Origin: QNBT01 sp964563335
Lineage (GTDB): Bacteria; Planctomycetota; Phycisphaerae; Sedimentisphaerales; Anaerohalosphaeraceae
Direction: 5' to 3'
Assembly: GCA_964563335.1 (NCBI GenBank)
Contig: CAZLWL010000098.1
Span: 1-7,939 of the forward strand
Length of the DNA: 7,939 bases
This document shows positions 1 through 5,189 of this stretch, piece after piece; position 1 is the first letter of the stretch; every line of letters starts with the position of its first letter. Made by a program: the position numbers and the translations under genes. A model generated the notes under the pieces. It was given only the letters and a program-made list of their open reading frames with translations. It was not told the DNA's origin and made no database searches.

Positions 1-47
1 GATGTCTTCTTTGTTACCACACATCCCTTTTTCCTTCTGTTCATAAC

Positions 48-63
48 ATAATAATATACAACA
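48..63. repeat. Left copy of 16-bp direct repeat flanking the ImmA/DUF4411 cassette
   Basis: The 16 bases ATAATAATATACAACA occur here and again, identically, at 1890-1905, in the same orientation and on opposite sides of the two-gene cassette. The match breaks at both ends, and there is only scattered similarity beyond it. On the minus strand the element reads TGTTGTATATTATTAT and contains a TATTAT -10-like hexamer. It could be an operator or promoter shared by two transcription units, the footprint of cassette insertion, or coincidence favoured by low complexity. Confidence 0.6.
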
Positions 64-150
64 TGATTTGAACTGATTTCATGCTGATATTATGCTCATG
101 TCAATAAACCGACGTCTTTCCTAGCTTCCACGGTGCAGCACCAGGGTCGA

Positions 151-648
151 TTATGAAAAGCGCACTCCCAGCTGTCGCAACATTTCGAACGTGTCACGAT
201 ATTCCATATTAAATGCCTCACAGACATTTGGAATCGGAACCTTTCTTCTTATACTGGGATCGAGGACTTCATGAGTTACGACGATATGCTCCTTAGCTCT
301 GGCGTAAGCCACCAGCCAGCCGTCAGCGCCTGCGGCGAAATCAGCTTTAGCTGCATCTGAGAACTGGTCCTGTGCTTGTACCCAGCCCATCACTTCCGTG
401 TAAGATCCGATGATATCCTCTTCATCGGTCGAAGCAAAGGCATCACTGAATTTTGTTTTTGCCCATGTCGCAAGTTCGTCCTTTCCTCGCTCTAGTTCCT
501 GCTTGATGCGATCGATGCTCTAAATCTGTCCGTTAGCTGCATAATGGACTAAACTGTCCCAGAACTTGGGGGCCAAATCAAATGCATAGTAACGGCGTGT
601 CGCCTCGATAAACACGTTCGCATCAAGAATATATCTGGCGGCATACAT
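151..648 (-). pseudogene. DUF4411 family PIN-like protein, interrupted by an in-frame amber stop
   Basis: Reading the minus strand from ATG at 648-646 gives one continuous frame of 165 residues to TAA at 153-151, broken only by TAG at 522-520 (codon 43). Both sides belong to the same family. The N-terminal part begins MYAARYILDANVFIEATRRY, with the first PIN-type Asp at D9. The C-terminal part carries ADGWLVAYA (D109), VVTHE (about 123-127) and IPNVCEAF, ending DTFEMLRQLGVRFS, as in full-length DUF4411 proteins. A Shine-Dalgarno AGGAG (660-656) lies 7 bases before the ATG, inside the end of the upstream ImmA gene, and only 2 bases separate the two genes, so they were translationally coupled. 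DUF4411 proteins are PIN-domain-like and are often found next to ImmA/IrrE genes; a toxin-like nuclease role is inferred. The stop separates D9 from D109, so the product is probably inactive. It is one base from AAG, CAG, GAG, TTG, TCG, TGG, TAT or TAC. Restart at GTG 393 or ATG 390 would give about 80 residues without the first acidic residue. Amber readthrough or a sequencing error cannot be excluded. Confidence 0.82.
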
Positions 649-650
649 TG

Positions 651-1802
651 CTACACTCCTCCAAATCCAAGAGAGGCTGAGTAGTGGTCGAACGTTTTTC
701 CGTACAACCCCGTCAACCGATAGGCTTCGGAGTAAAGCAACTTACCTTTTTTAACTGCCCGGATCACAGTGGAAGCGAATCGCCGGCTTACACGCATATT
801 CTGAATGACGTAGAAATCACGAGGTTCTGACCGGCGACCAGCCGCGCGGCGTTCGTCCCTCAGGTAAGCGCGATAGAAATTCAGAAAGATTTCTTTATTA
901 ATAATGTTCATGTCCAACGCCCTTCGGGCCGCCACAAGTGAACTGACTTTGAACCGACGAGCAATTGTCTGAAATGGCTCCGGATCGTCTCTGACAGAAG
1001 GCCAGATCTGGCGCAACTCGCGTTGCGGAATGAGAAATTCGGCGGCTACGCGGTTGCTCAACTGCTCCACAGGATCATCCGCCGGCTGCATTTCGCGCAG
1101 GTCGAATGCCGCGCTGCTTCCAAAGAATATATGTGCAAGCTCGTGCGCAAGTGTGAACATCTGAGCCGCTTTGCCGTCAGCACCATTAACAAATACCAAT
1201 GGCGCGTACTCATCTACTAAAACAAAGCCACGAAATTCTGTTGGATCAAGCTTGCGGTGGGTGTTGTTCCCAACGATACCATTAACGATAACCAGTATCC
1301 CCGCATCCTCTATAGCTTCGCGCATGGTATGCAGAGCTTCTGTCCATGTCCGCTGTTCGGCAGCCCATCCCTCATCCAGGTCCAACGTGCTTAAGATGTG
1401 TTGTACTATCGATCTCGGCTGTTCCTCACGTCGCGCGGATTTCACAAAAGGTAATTCTTTTTGACCTTGGTCGATTAAAAATTCACGCATCCAGGTCTGC
1501 CGGCGCTGCATTATCTGAATAGTCTCAAGAAGATCAGGACTTGGCTCCCTCGCGGTTTCGTCATGAATCGTTCGAAAGAGAGGAATCGGCAATTGCTGCT
1601 CAGGTGGTTCAGCAAGGAAAAAGAAACCGAGCGGTGTAAACGTGGCTTTCGCTAAGGTTTCCAATTGGCGCAGCGTGGGCAGGATTTCGCCTGTAGCCCA
1701 CTGGCGAATTCTCGGGAATTTCCGTTCTAAGTCGTCCAGTTCAAGCCCGGCCCGACGAACAGCCCAGCGCAACACTTTTTTATCAACGGCAACCCTGCTC
1801 AT
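651..1802 (-). CDS. Xre-type HTH / ImmA-IrrE family metallo-endopeptidase
   Basis: A 383-residue protein that combines a DNA-binding and a protease domain. Residues about 8-60 form an Xre-like helix-turn-helix, followed by PLGFFFLAEPPEQQLPIPLFRT, the linker typical of the COG2856 subgroup. The zinc protease motif is HELAH (H220, E221, H224), preceded by AQMFTLA, and the third ligand is probably E255 in RVAAEFLIP. All expected catalytic residues are present. The C-terminal part (DFYVIQNMRVSRRFA about 329-344, YRLTGLYGKTFDHYSA about 361-376) matches the form I recall beside DUF4411 genes. Family members such as ImmA and IrrE cleave repressors or act as regulators. Here it would plausibly autoregulate the cassette and counter or process the PIN-like partner, but that is inference. 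The start is well supported: AAGGAGG lies 7 bases before ATG 1802. It is the first gene of the cassette, with the broken DUF4411 gene 2 bases downstream. Confidence 0.9.
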   Translation of the reverse strand: MSRVAVDKKVLRWAVRRAGLELDDLERKFPRIRQWATGEILPTLRQLETLAKATFTPLGFFFLAEPPEQQLPIPLFRTIHDETAREPSPDLLETIQIMQRRQTWMREFLIDQGQKELPFVKSARREEQPRSIVQHILSTLDLDEGWAAEQRTWTEALHTMREAIEDAGILVIVNGIVGNNTHRKLDPTEFRGFVLVDEYAPLVFVNGADGKAAQMFTLAHELAHIFFGSSAAFDLREMQPADDPVEQLSNRVAAEFLIPQRELRQIWPSVRDDPEPFQTIARRFKVSSLVAARRALDMNIINKEIFLNFYRAYLRDERRAAGRRSEPRDFYVIQNMRVSRRFASTVIRAVKKGKLLYSEAYRLTGLYGKTFDHYSASLGFGGV

Positions 1803-1809
1803 GCAGAGT

Positions 1810-1816
1810 CCTCCTT
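1810..1816 (-). promoter_or_regulatory. Strong ribosome binding site of the ImmA/IrrE gene
   Basis: AAGGAGG on the minus strand is followed by 7 bases (ACTCTGC) and the ATG at 1802-1800. It fixes the start of the metallopeptidase gene. Confidence 0.8.
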
Positions 1817-1889
1817 GCGAACGTCCATCTTACACATCATAGACACGGAGATGAGATCAGCATAAATTAGGAACAGTCACCATTTTGAT

Positions 1890-1905
1890 ATAATAATATA
1901 CAACA
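1890..1905. repeat. Right copy of 16-bp direct repeat flanking the cassette
   Basis: Identical to 48-63, about 88 bases before the ImmA/IrrE start codon. It overlaps the -10 region of the proposed cassette promoter. That fits an operator for the Xre domain better than a purely structural boundary, although both readings remain open. Confidence 0.6.
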
Positions 1906-1919
1906 CTTATTGTAAGCAA
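1890..1919 (-). promoter_or_regulatory. Putative promoter of the ImmA/DUF4411 cassette
   Basis: On the minus strand TTGCTT (1919-1914) is separated by 18 bases from TATTAT (1895-1890). The -10 fits the sigma-70 consensus well, while the -35 matches only in TTG. The leader to ATG 1802 would be about 80 bases. The surrounding DNA is very AT-rich, which makes chance hexamers likely. Confidence 0.35.
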
Positions 1920-1930
1920 TTTAAATGATC

Positions 1931-1952
1931 AGTTTGAATATTTTACCAAACT
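1931..1952. repeat. Short inverted repeat upstream of the cassette
   Basis: AGTTTG (1931-1936) and CAAACT (1947-1952) form 6-bp arms around a 10-base AT-rich centre. On the plus strand a T-rich run (TTCTTTTTA) follows. It could be an operator upstream of the cassette promoter or a weak plus-strand terminator, but no plus-strand gene precedes it. The rest of the 221-base spacer between the ImmA/IrrE gene and argH (1803-2023) shows no gene. Confidence 0.3.
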
Positions 1953-2023
1953 TCTTTTTAGTTATCAAGAGATATTTGTCAAATACGGTATCAGAATGAC
2001 ACCCCTAACCCCTAATAAAAGGT

Positions 2024-3415
2024 TTATTGTTCTTTAAGCTGGTCTTTCCAGTATGCGATTTGTCGGGCGAGGTGGTCTGGGCCGGCGGCGCCGAGGGTTA
2101 TGTATTGCTTGGCTACGTTAGCGGCGCCGAGACTACCATAGACATCTGCTTCAATAGACTCGCAGGCTGCCTTCAACTCGTCAAGTGCAAGGTCACTCAG
2201 CTTGTTCTTTCCTTGCTCTTCGCAAGTTGTGACAAGTTGGCCGACGATGCCGTGGGCTTGGCGGAAGGGGACGCCCTTTTTGACGAGATATTCGGCAAGG
2301 GCTGTGGCATCGGAAAAACCTACCTCTAAGCCTTGGGCGATGTGTTTGGTGTTGAACCTGGAGCCCGCAACGATTGCGGAAGCCATCTCGAGCGAGGCGC
2401 CGATGGTGTCGGCGGCGGCGAAGACGTGGATTTTGTCTTCCTGCAGGTCGCGGTTGTACGTTGAAGGCTGGGCCTTCAATATCGTCAGCATCGCGAAAAG
2501 GGCGCCATATACGGAGCCGGTTTTGGCCCGGATAAGTTCGAGGAGGTCGGGGTTGCGTTTTTGCGGCATCATACTTGAGCCGGTGCAGTACTTATCGTCG
2601 ATGCGTATGAAATTGAATTCGCTGGACGAGTAGATAATCCAGTCCTCCGCCAGGCGCGACAGGTGCACCGCGATGAGGGCACAATCGAATATGAACTCTG
2701 CGCAGAAGTCCCTGTCGCCGGCTGCGTCAATGCTGTTCCACACTATCCCTTCGAAGCCCAACTGCTTGGCGGTGCTTTTGCGATCCAGAGGCAGGGTTGA
2801 GCCTGCGACGGCGCCACATCCTAACGGCGAGATATTAAGCAACGTCGAGCAGTTCTTCAGCCGCTGGTAATCACGACCCAATTGCTCGACGAAACTGAGA
2901 AGATATGAGCCGATAACGACCGGCTGGGCACGCTGAAGGTGCGTGTAGGCGGGCATGACCGCCTCGGTGTATTTAGCGGCTAATTTAACAAAGGCCCGCT
3001 GCAGAAGCGTGATTCTTGTCTGCAGGATTTCTATCTCATCCCGCATCCAAAGCCGCATGTCGGTTGCAACCTGGTCGTTACGTGAGCGGCCGGTGTGGAG
3101 CTTGGCGCCTACGTCGCCGGTCTTTTTGATGAGAGCGGCTTCGATGGCCATGTGTATGTCTTCATGGGTCTTGTCGAACTTGAATCGGCCGGTGCTGATT
3201 TCGTCGGATATCTCAAACAGGGCCTTTTGGATCTCGCTAAATTCCGATTTTGTTATCAGGCCTACATCAGAGAGCATCCGCGCATGGGCGATTGATGCTG
3301 CAATATCATATTTGTACAGCCGCTTGTCGTAGGACAGAGATTCAACAAAATCCAATGTCAATTCATCCGTTTCGCCGCTAAGGCGTTTTTCCCAGCTTCT
3401 TTCCGACTTACCCAT
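2024..3415 (-). CDS. argH: Argininosuccinate lyase
   Basis: Catalyses the last step of arginine synthesis, cleaving argininosuccinate to arginine and fumarate in the cytoplasm as a homotetramer. Numbering from the upstream ATG at 3421, the fumarase/aspartase superfamily signatures are all present. They are HEDIHMAIE (86-94), HTGRSRNDQ (109-117), THLQRAQP (160-167, containing the family Thr-His pair) and the loop GSSMMPQKRNPD (281-292), where S282 is the expected catalytic serine. The length of 463-465 residues is normal (E. coli 457), and no key residue is missing. Two ATGs compete for the start. GGAG at 3426-3423 is 1 base from ATG 3421 but 7 bases from ATG 3415, so the protein probably begins MGKSERSWEKRL. 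A near-consensus promoter sits about 75-105 bases upstream. No other arginine gene is visible nearby. A TAA stop ends the gene and no clear terminator follows. Confidence 0.97.
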   Translation of the reverse strand: MGKSERSWEKRLSGETDELTLDFVESLSYDKRLYKYDIAASIAHARMLSDVGLITKSEFSEIQKALFEISDEISTGRFKFDKTHEDIHMAIEAALIKKTGDVGAKLHTGRSRNDQVATDMRLWMRDEIEILQTRITLLQRAFVKLAAKYTEAVMPAYTHLQRAQPVVIGSYLLSFVEQLGRDYQRLKNCSTLLNISPLGCGAVAGSTLPLDRKSTAKQLGFEGIVWNSIDAAGDRDFCAEFIFDCALIAVHLSRLAEDWIIYSSSEFNFIRIDDKYCTGSSMMPQKRNPDLLELIRAKTGSVYGALFAMLTILKAQPSTYNRDLQEDKIHVFAAADTIGASLEMASAIVAGSRFNTKHIAQGLEVGFSDATALAEYLVKKGVPFRQAHGIVGQLVTTCEEQGKNKLSDLALDELKAACESIEADVYGSLGAANVAKQYITLGAAGPDHLARQIAYWKDQLKEQ

Positions 3416-3422
3416 TTTCATA

Positions 3423-3426
3423 CTCC
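3423..3426 (-). promoter_or_regulatory. argH: Shine-Dalgarno GGAG that decides the argH start
   Basis: GGAG is 7 bases before ATG 3415 but only 1 base before the in-frame ATG 3421. It therefore favours the internal start and a protein two residues shorter. Confidence 0.6.
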
Positions 3427-3454
3427 GTTAAGGGCTTTGCATTTTGGATGCAGC

Positions 3455-3475
3455 ATGGGCAAAGCCTTTGCCCAT
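3455..3475. repeat. 21-bp palindrome in the argH leader
   Basis: ATGGGCAAAG (3455-3464) and CTTTGCCCAT (3466-3475) are perfect 10-bp arms around one central base. As RNA this gives a stem of at least 8 bp with a 5-base loop. GGATG (3446-3450) and CATCC (3473-3477) offer further pairing. There is no U-run after it in the argH direction, so it is not a standard terminator. The form resembles small dispersed palindromic (REP-like) elements. The half GCAAAGCC (3459-3466) can alternatively pair with GGCTTTGC at 3433-3440. Confidence 0.7.
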
Positions 3476-3491
3476 CCTACTTGACTTGACT

Positions 3492-3520
3492 ATTATGGCA
3501 GGGGCGGGCCGAATTGTCAA
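3492..3520 (-). promoter_or_regulatory. argH: Near-consensus sigma-70 promoter of argH
   Basis: On the minus strand TTGACA (3520-3515) and CATAAT (3497-3492) are separated by exactly 17 bases: a perfect -35 and 5 of 6 bases at -10. Transcription would start near 3485, giving a leader of about 70 bases that contains the palindrome. This implies argH is transcribed independently of the gene upstream of it. Confidence 0.7.
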
Positions 3521-3623
3521 ATATGTCAGATAAAGAAAATAGTATCTACAAATGCCAAGTGCACCGGTGCGCAGCCGGCTATTGCGGGACCCTGTGCGGT
3601 GTTTGTGAGTTTGCAGTTTGGCT

Positions 3624-4316
3624 TCAGGCGCCGGCCTTTAGGGAGGGCTTCTGCATCCGGCCTCGGCAGCGGTCGCAGTCGCAGACCCCCACCAGTCTCA
3701 AATGCGACGAACCCAGCAGCGTTTTTGTCTCGGCAAGTTTTGCACCCTTTGCCTCGACCTGCCGCAGAGCAATCTCGGCGGCAGCCTTGTCGCGCGAGCC
3801 TATCGCATCGGTCAATATGGTAACGTTTTTTCGCCGGGCTAAAAGGCCCAGAGCCGTGGCCTTGATAGCACCTTCGGCCGTCGCCCCAATCAAAATGAAT
3901 TCGCTGGCCCGCAGCTCGCTGAGCATTCTGTCGGCCCGCGGCTCCTCGAAGGGGTCTATACTGCGCTTCTCAAGTACGACCTGGTCGTATTGCCGAAATA
4001 TATCGCGAGGCAGGTCCGTGCAACCATCAGCGGCAAAGATGATACGCCTGCCGCGGACGGTGTAGCTTATCTTTCTGGCTCCGTCCGGGGTGTCAAGGCA
4101 ACCGGTGCGGTCTTTAGTGCCGTTGTCATAAACACGGGCAGTGGAAATCATGCGAATATTCTTGAGGCGTGCCCAGGCCATCACCCTTCGGATATTGGCC
4201 AGGACCCGCCGATGGTTTCTTATGCAGGCAGCGCCGGCAGCGAGGAAAAATTCCTTCTGAGTGTCAACATCGATTAGGATGCGCTTCCGTCGTAATGTGA
4301 TGACAGGCCTAATCAT
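3624..4316 (-). CDS. Isochorismatase-fold (cysteine hydrolase-like) protein lacking the catalytic Cys
   Basis: A 230-residue protein of the isochorismatase/nicotinamidase superfamily, normally hydrolases using an Asp-Lys-Cys triad. The strand with the family Asp is seen as RILIDVDTQKEFF (D18), and the Lys is K117 in QVVLEKRSIDPF. The segment that normally reads like G-V-A-T-D-x-C-V-K-A-T-A is here GATAEGAIKATALGLL (144-159), which puts Ala150 where the nucleophilic Cys belongs. The nearest cysteine, C99 in DGCTDLP, is in a different element. The C-terminal tail has a CDCDRC cluster (C212, C214, C217), a possible metal site not typical of the family. The fold is therefore supported but classical hydrolase activity is doubtful; a binding, regulatory or altered catalytic role is possible. 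The start ATG 4316 has AAAGG 7 bases upstream. The stop is about 104 bases before the argH promoter, and the gene diverges from trmB. No substrate can be named. Confidence 0.8.
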   Translation of the reverse strand: MIRPVITLRRKRILIDVDTQKEFFLAAGAACIRNHRRVLANIRRVMAWARLKNIRMISTARVYDNGTKDRTGCLDTPDGARKISYTVRGRRIIFAADGCTDLPRDIFRQYDQVVLEKRSIDPFEEPRADRMLSELRASEFILIGATAEGAIKATALGLLARRKNVTILTDAIGSRDKAAAEIALRQVEAKGAKLAETKTLLGSSHLRLVGVCDCDRCRGRMQKPSLKAGA

Positions 4317-4366
4317 TTATCAGCCTTTCTGTGACATTCCATTTTGTTTTGCCACCGGCCCTCATA

Positions 4367-4372
4367 TTTATA
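4367..4372 (-). promoter_or_regulatory. Weak -10-like element upstream of the isochorismatase-fold gene
   Basis: TATAAA on the minus strand lies about 50 bases before ATG 4316. No good -35 is found 16-18 bases further upstream, so this is only a suggestion of where the promoter lies in the divergent spacer. Confidence 0.2.
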
Positions 4373-4404
4373 CGCTCCGATGCGCAGTGCTGTTCCGGTA
4401 AATC

Positions 4405-4423
4405 GTATCGGACGGTATCGGAC
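4405..4423. repeat. Tandem 9-bp repeat beside the trmB promoter
   Basis: GTATCGGAC occurs at 4405-4413 and again at 4415-4423, one base apart, giving a 10-base pitch of about one helical turn. The second copy directly abuts the TTGACT -35 element. This placement is typical of an activator or repressor site, but no regulator is identified. Confidence 0.5.
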
Positions 4424-4452
4424 TTGACTTTACCCGGCCAGAGAGCCAAAAT
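4424..4452 (+). promoter_or_regulatory. trmB: Putative trmB promoter
   Basis: TTGACT (4424-4429), a 17-base spacer, then CAAAAT (4447-4452): 5 of 6 and 4 of 6 matches to the sigma-70 consensus. The leader to ATG 4518 would be about 60 bases. Confidence 0.45.
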
Positions 4453-4475
4453 GCCTCCTGAGAGGTATTGGCCGG
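4434..4475. repeat. Nested inverted repeats over the trmB promoter
   Basis: The outer arms are CCGGCCA (4434-4440) and TGGCCGG (4469-4475). Inside lies a hairpin with arms AATGCCTC (4450-4457) and GAGGTATT (4462-4469), one G-T pair and a CTGA loop. The inner and outer right arms overlap by one base. The structure spans the -10 and the expected start of transcription, so it may act as an operator in DNA or shape the 5' end of the mRNA. Confidence 0.4.
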
Positions 4476-4517
4476 CCGAAGAAACGTCTCTAATTGGCTC
4501 TTAAATTAACTTTTCGC

Positions 4518-5144
4518 ATGGTAAAAAGGCCCCTGAAAGACTACGAACACGTCTCGTTAAGGCCAGAAGAACTGGCCGGGGCGGTCGATTTTGAGCGGAT
4601 TTTTGAGCGTAATGGGCCTGTGCACATCGAAATCGGCTCGGGTAAAGGCACTTTTCTCCTCAGCCAGGCCAGGTGTGCACCCGAGGTCAATTTCTTAGGG
4701 ATTGAATGGGCCAACAAATACTTTCGCTACGCCGTCGATAGAATCGGGCGATGGGGCCTGGCTAACGTCCGGATAATCCGCACCGATGCAGCCAGTTTTT
4801 TGTCCGAGCATGTTCCTGATTCGTCGGTGGATTGCTTTGTCATCTATTTTCCCGACCCCTGGCCGAAGAAGCGACACCACAAAAGACGCTTCGTCTCGGA
4901 ACCCAATATGGCACAGATGCTGCGGTGTTTGAAGGCTGGTGGAGTTATCCAGATTGCGACCGACCACGCCGATTATTTTCAAGAGATTGAAGACGTGGTC
5001 GCAGCCCAAGGCCGGGGCCTTGAGGTGATAGAATTTGCCCACGCCGCCGGGGTACAGGACGGCGAACTGACCGGCACTAACTACGAGAGAAAATATATCA
5101 AAGACAAAAGAGACATCTACACCATCGCCGTAAGAAAGGGCTGA
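4518..5144 (+). CDS. trmB: tRNA (guanine-N7-)-methyltransferase
   Basis: Uses S-adenosylmethionine to methylate guanosine 46 in the variable loop of tRNA, in the cytoplasm. From ATG 4518 the protein has 208 residues. The SAM-binding motif HIEIGSGKGTFLL is at 36-48, followed by GIEWANKYFRYA (61-72) and NVRIIRTDAASFL (83-95). The TrmB signature YFPDPWPKKRHHKRRF is at 110-125, and the C-terminal substrate motif GTNYERKYIKDKRDIYT is at 186-202. The family is unmistakable and complete. The start is uncertain: the frame opens at TTG 4494, adding eight residues, but neither start has a clear Shine-Dalgarno. ATG 4518 (MVKRPLKDYEHV) is preferred. The gene is divergent from the isochorismatase-fold gene and convergent with the long surface-protein gene. 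Its TGA lies inside a hairpin. Confidence 0.95.
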   Translation: MVKRPLKDYEHVSLRPEELAGAVDFERIFERNGPVHIEIGSGKGTFLLSQARCAPEVNFLGIEWANKYFRYAVDRIGRWGLANVRIIRTDAASFLSEHVPDSSVDCFVIYFPDPWPKKRHHKRRFVSEPNMAQMLRCLKAGGVIQIATDHADYFQEIEDVVAAQGRGLEVIEFAHAAGVQDGELTGTNYERKYIKDKRDIYTIAVRKG

Positions 5145-5164
5145 GAGCGGAAGGCTCACAGCCC
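5138..5164. terminator. Hairpin between convergent genes, possible terminator
   Basis: GGGCTG (5138-5143) pairs with CAGCCC (5159-5164). After an A-A mismatch, GAGC (5145-5148) pairs with GCTC (5154-5157), leaving a GGAAG loop. On the minus strand the stem is followed by TTTCTTA, so it would best serve the long gene ending at 5190. On the plus strand it overlaps the trmB stop codon and lacks a good U-run. Confidence 0.5.
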
Positions 5165-5189
5165 GTGGTTTGCTCAAATCAACTGTCAA

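Noticed and set aside
132..142. Small palindrome GGTGCAGCACC downstream of the DUF4411 gene as a terminator
   Set aside because: The stem is only 4 bp with a 3-base loop and no T-run follows on the minus strand.
151..393. The 80-residue 3' fragment as an independent small gene
   Set aside because: The upstream in-frame sequence to 648 encodes the missing N-terminal part of the same family, so it is a fragment of a broken gene.
2001..2018. Telomere-like TTAGGGG repeated twice on the minus strand just after argH
   Set aside because: Only two units and two G-runs, too few for a G-quadruplex or a true repeat array; probably coincidence.
2027..2633. Overlapping plus-strand open frames opposite argH
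   Set aside because: They lie antisense to a fully conserved argH, lack ribosome sites and show no recognisable protein motif.
3514..4065. 183-residue plus-strand open frame opposite the isochorismatase-fold gene
   Set aside because: Low-complexity Ser/Arg/Ala-rich translation typical of an antisense shadow; the minus-strand frame carries family motifs.
4695..5189. 164-residue minus-strand open frame opposite trmB
   Set aside because: It is antisense to the conserved trmB sequence, and its translation resembles no known family.
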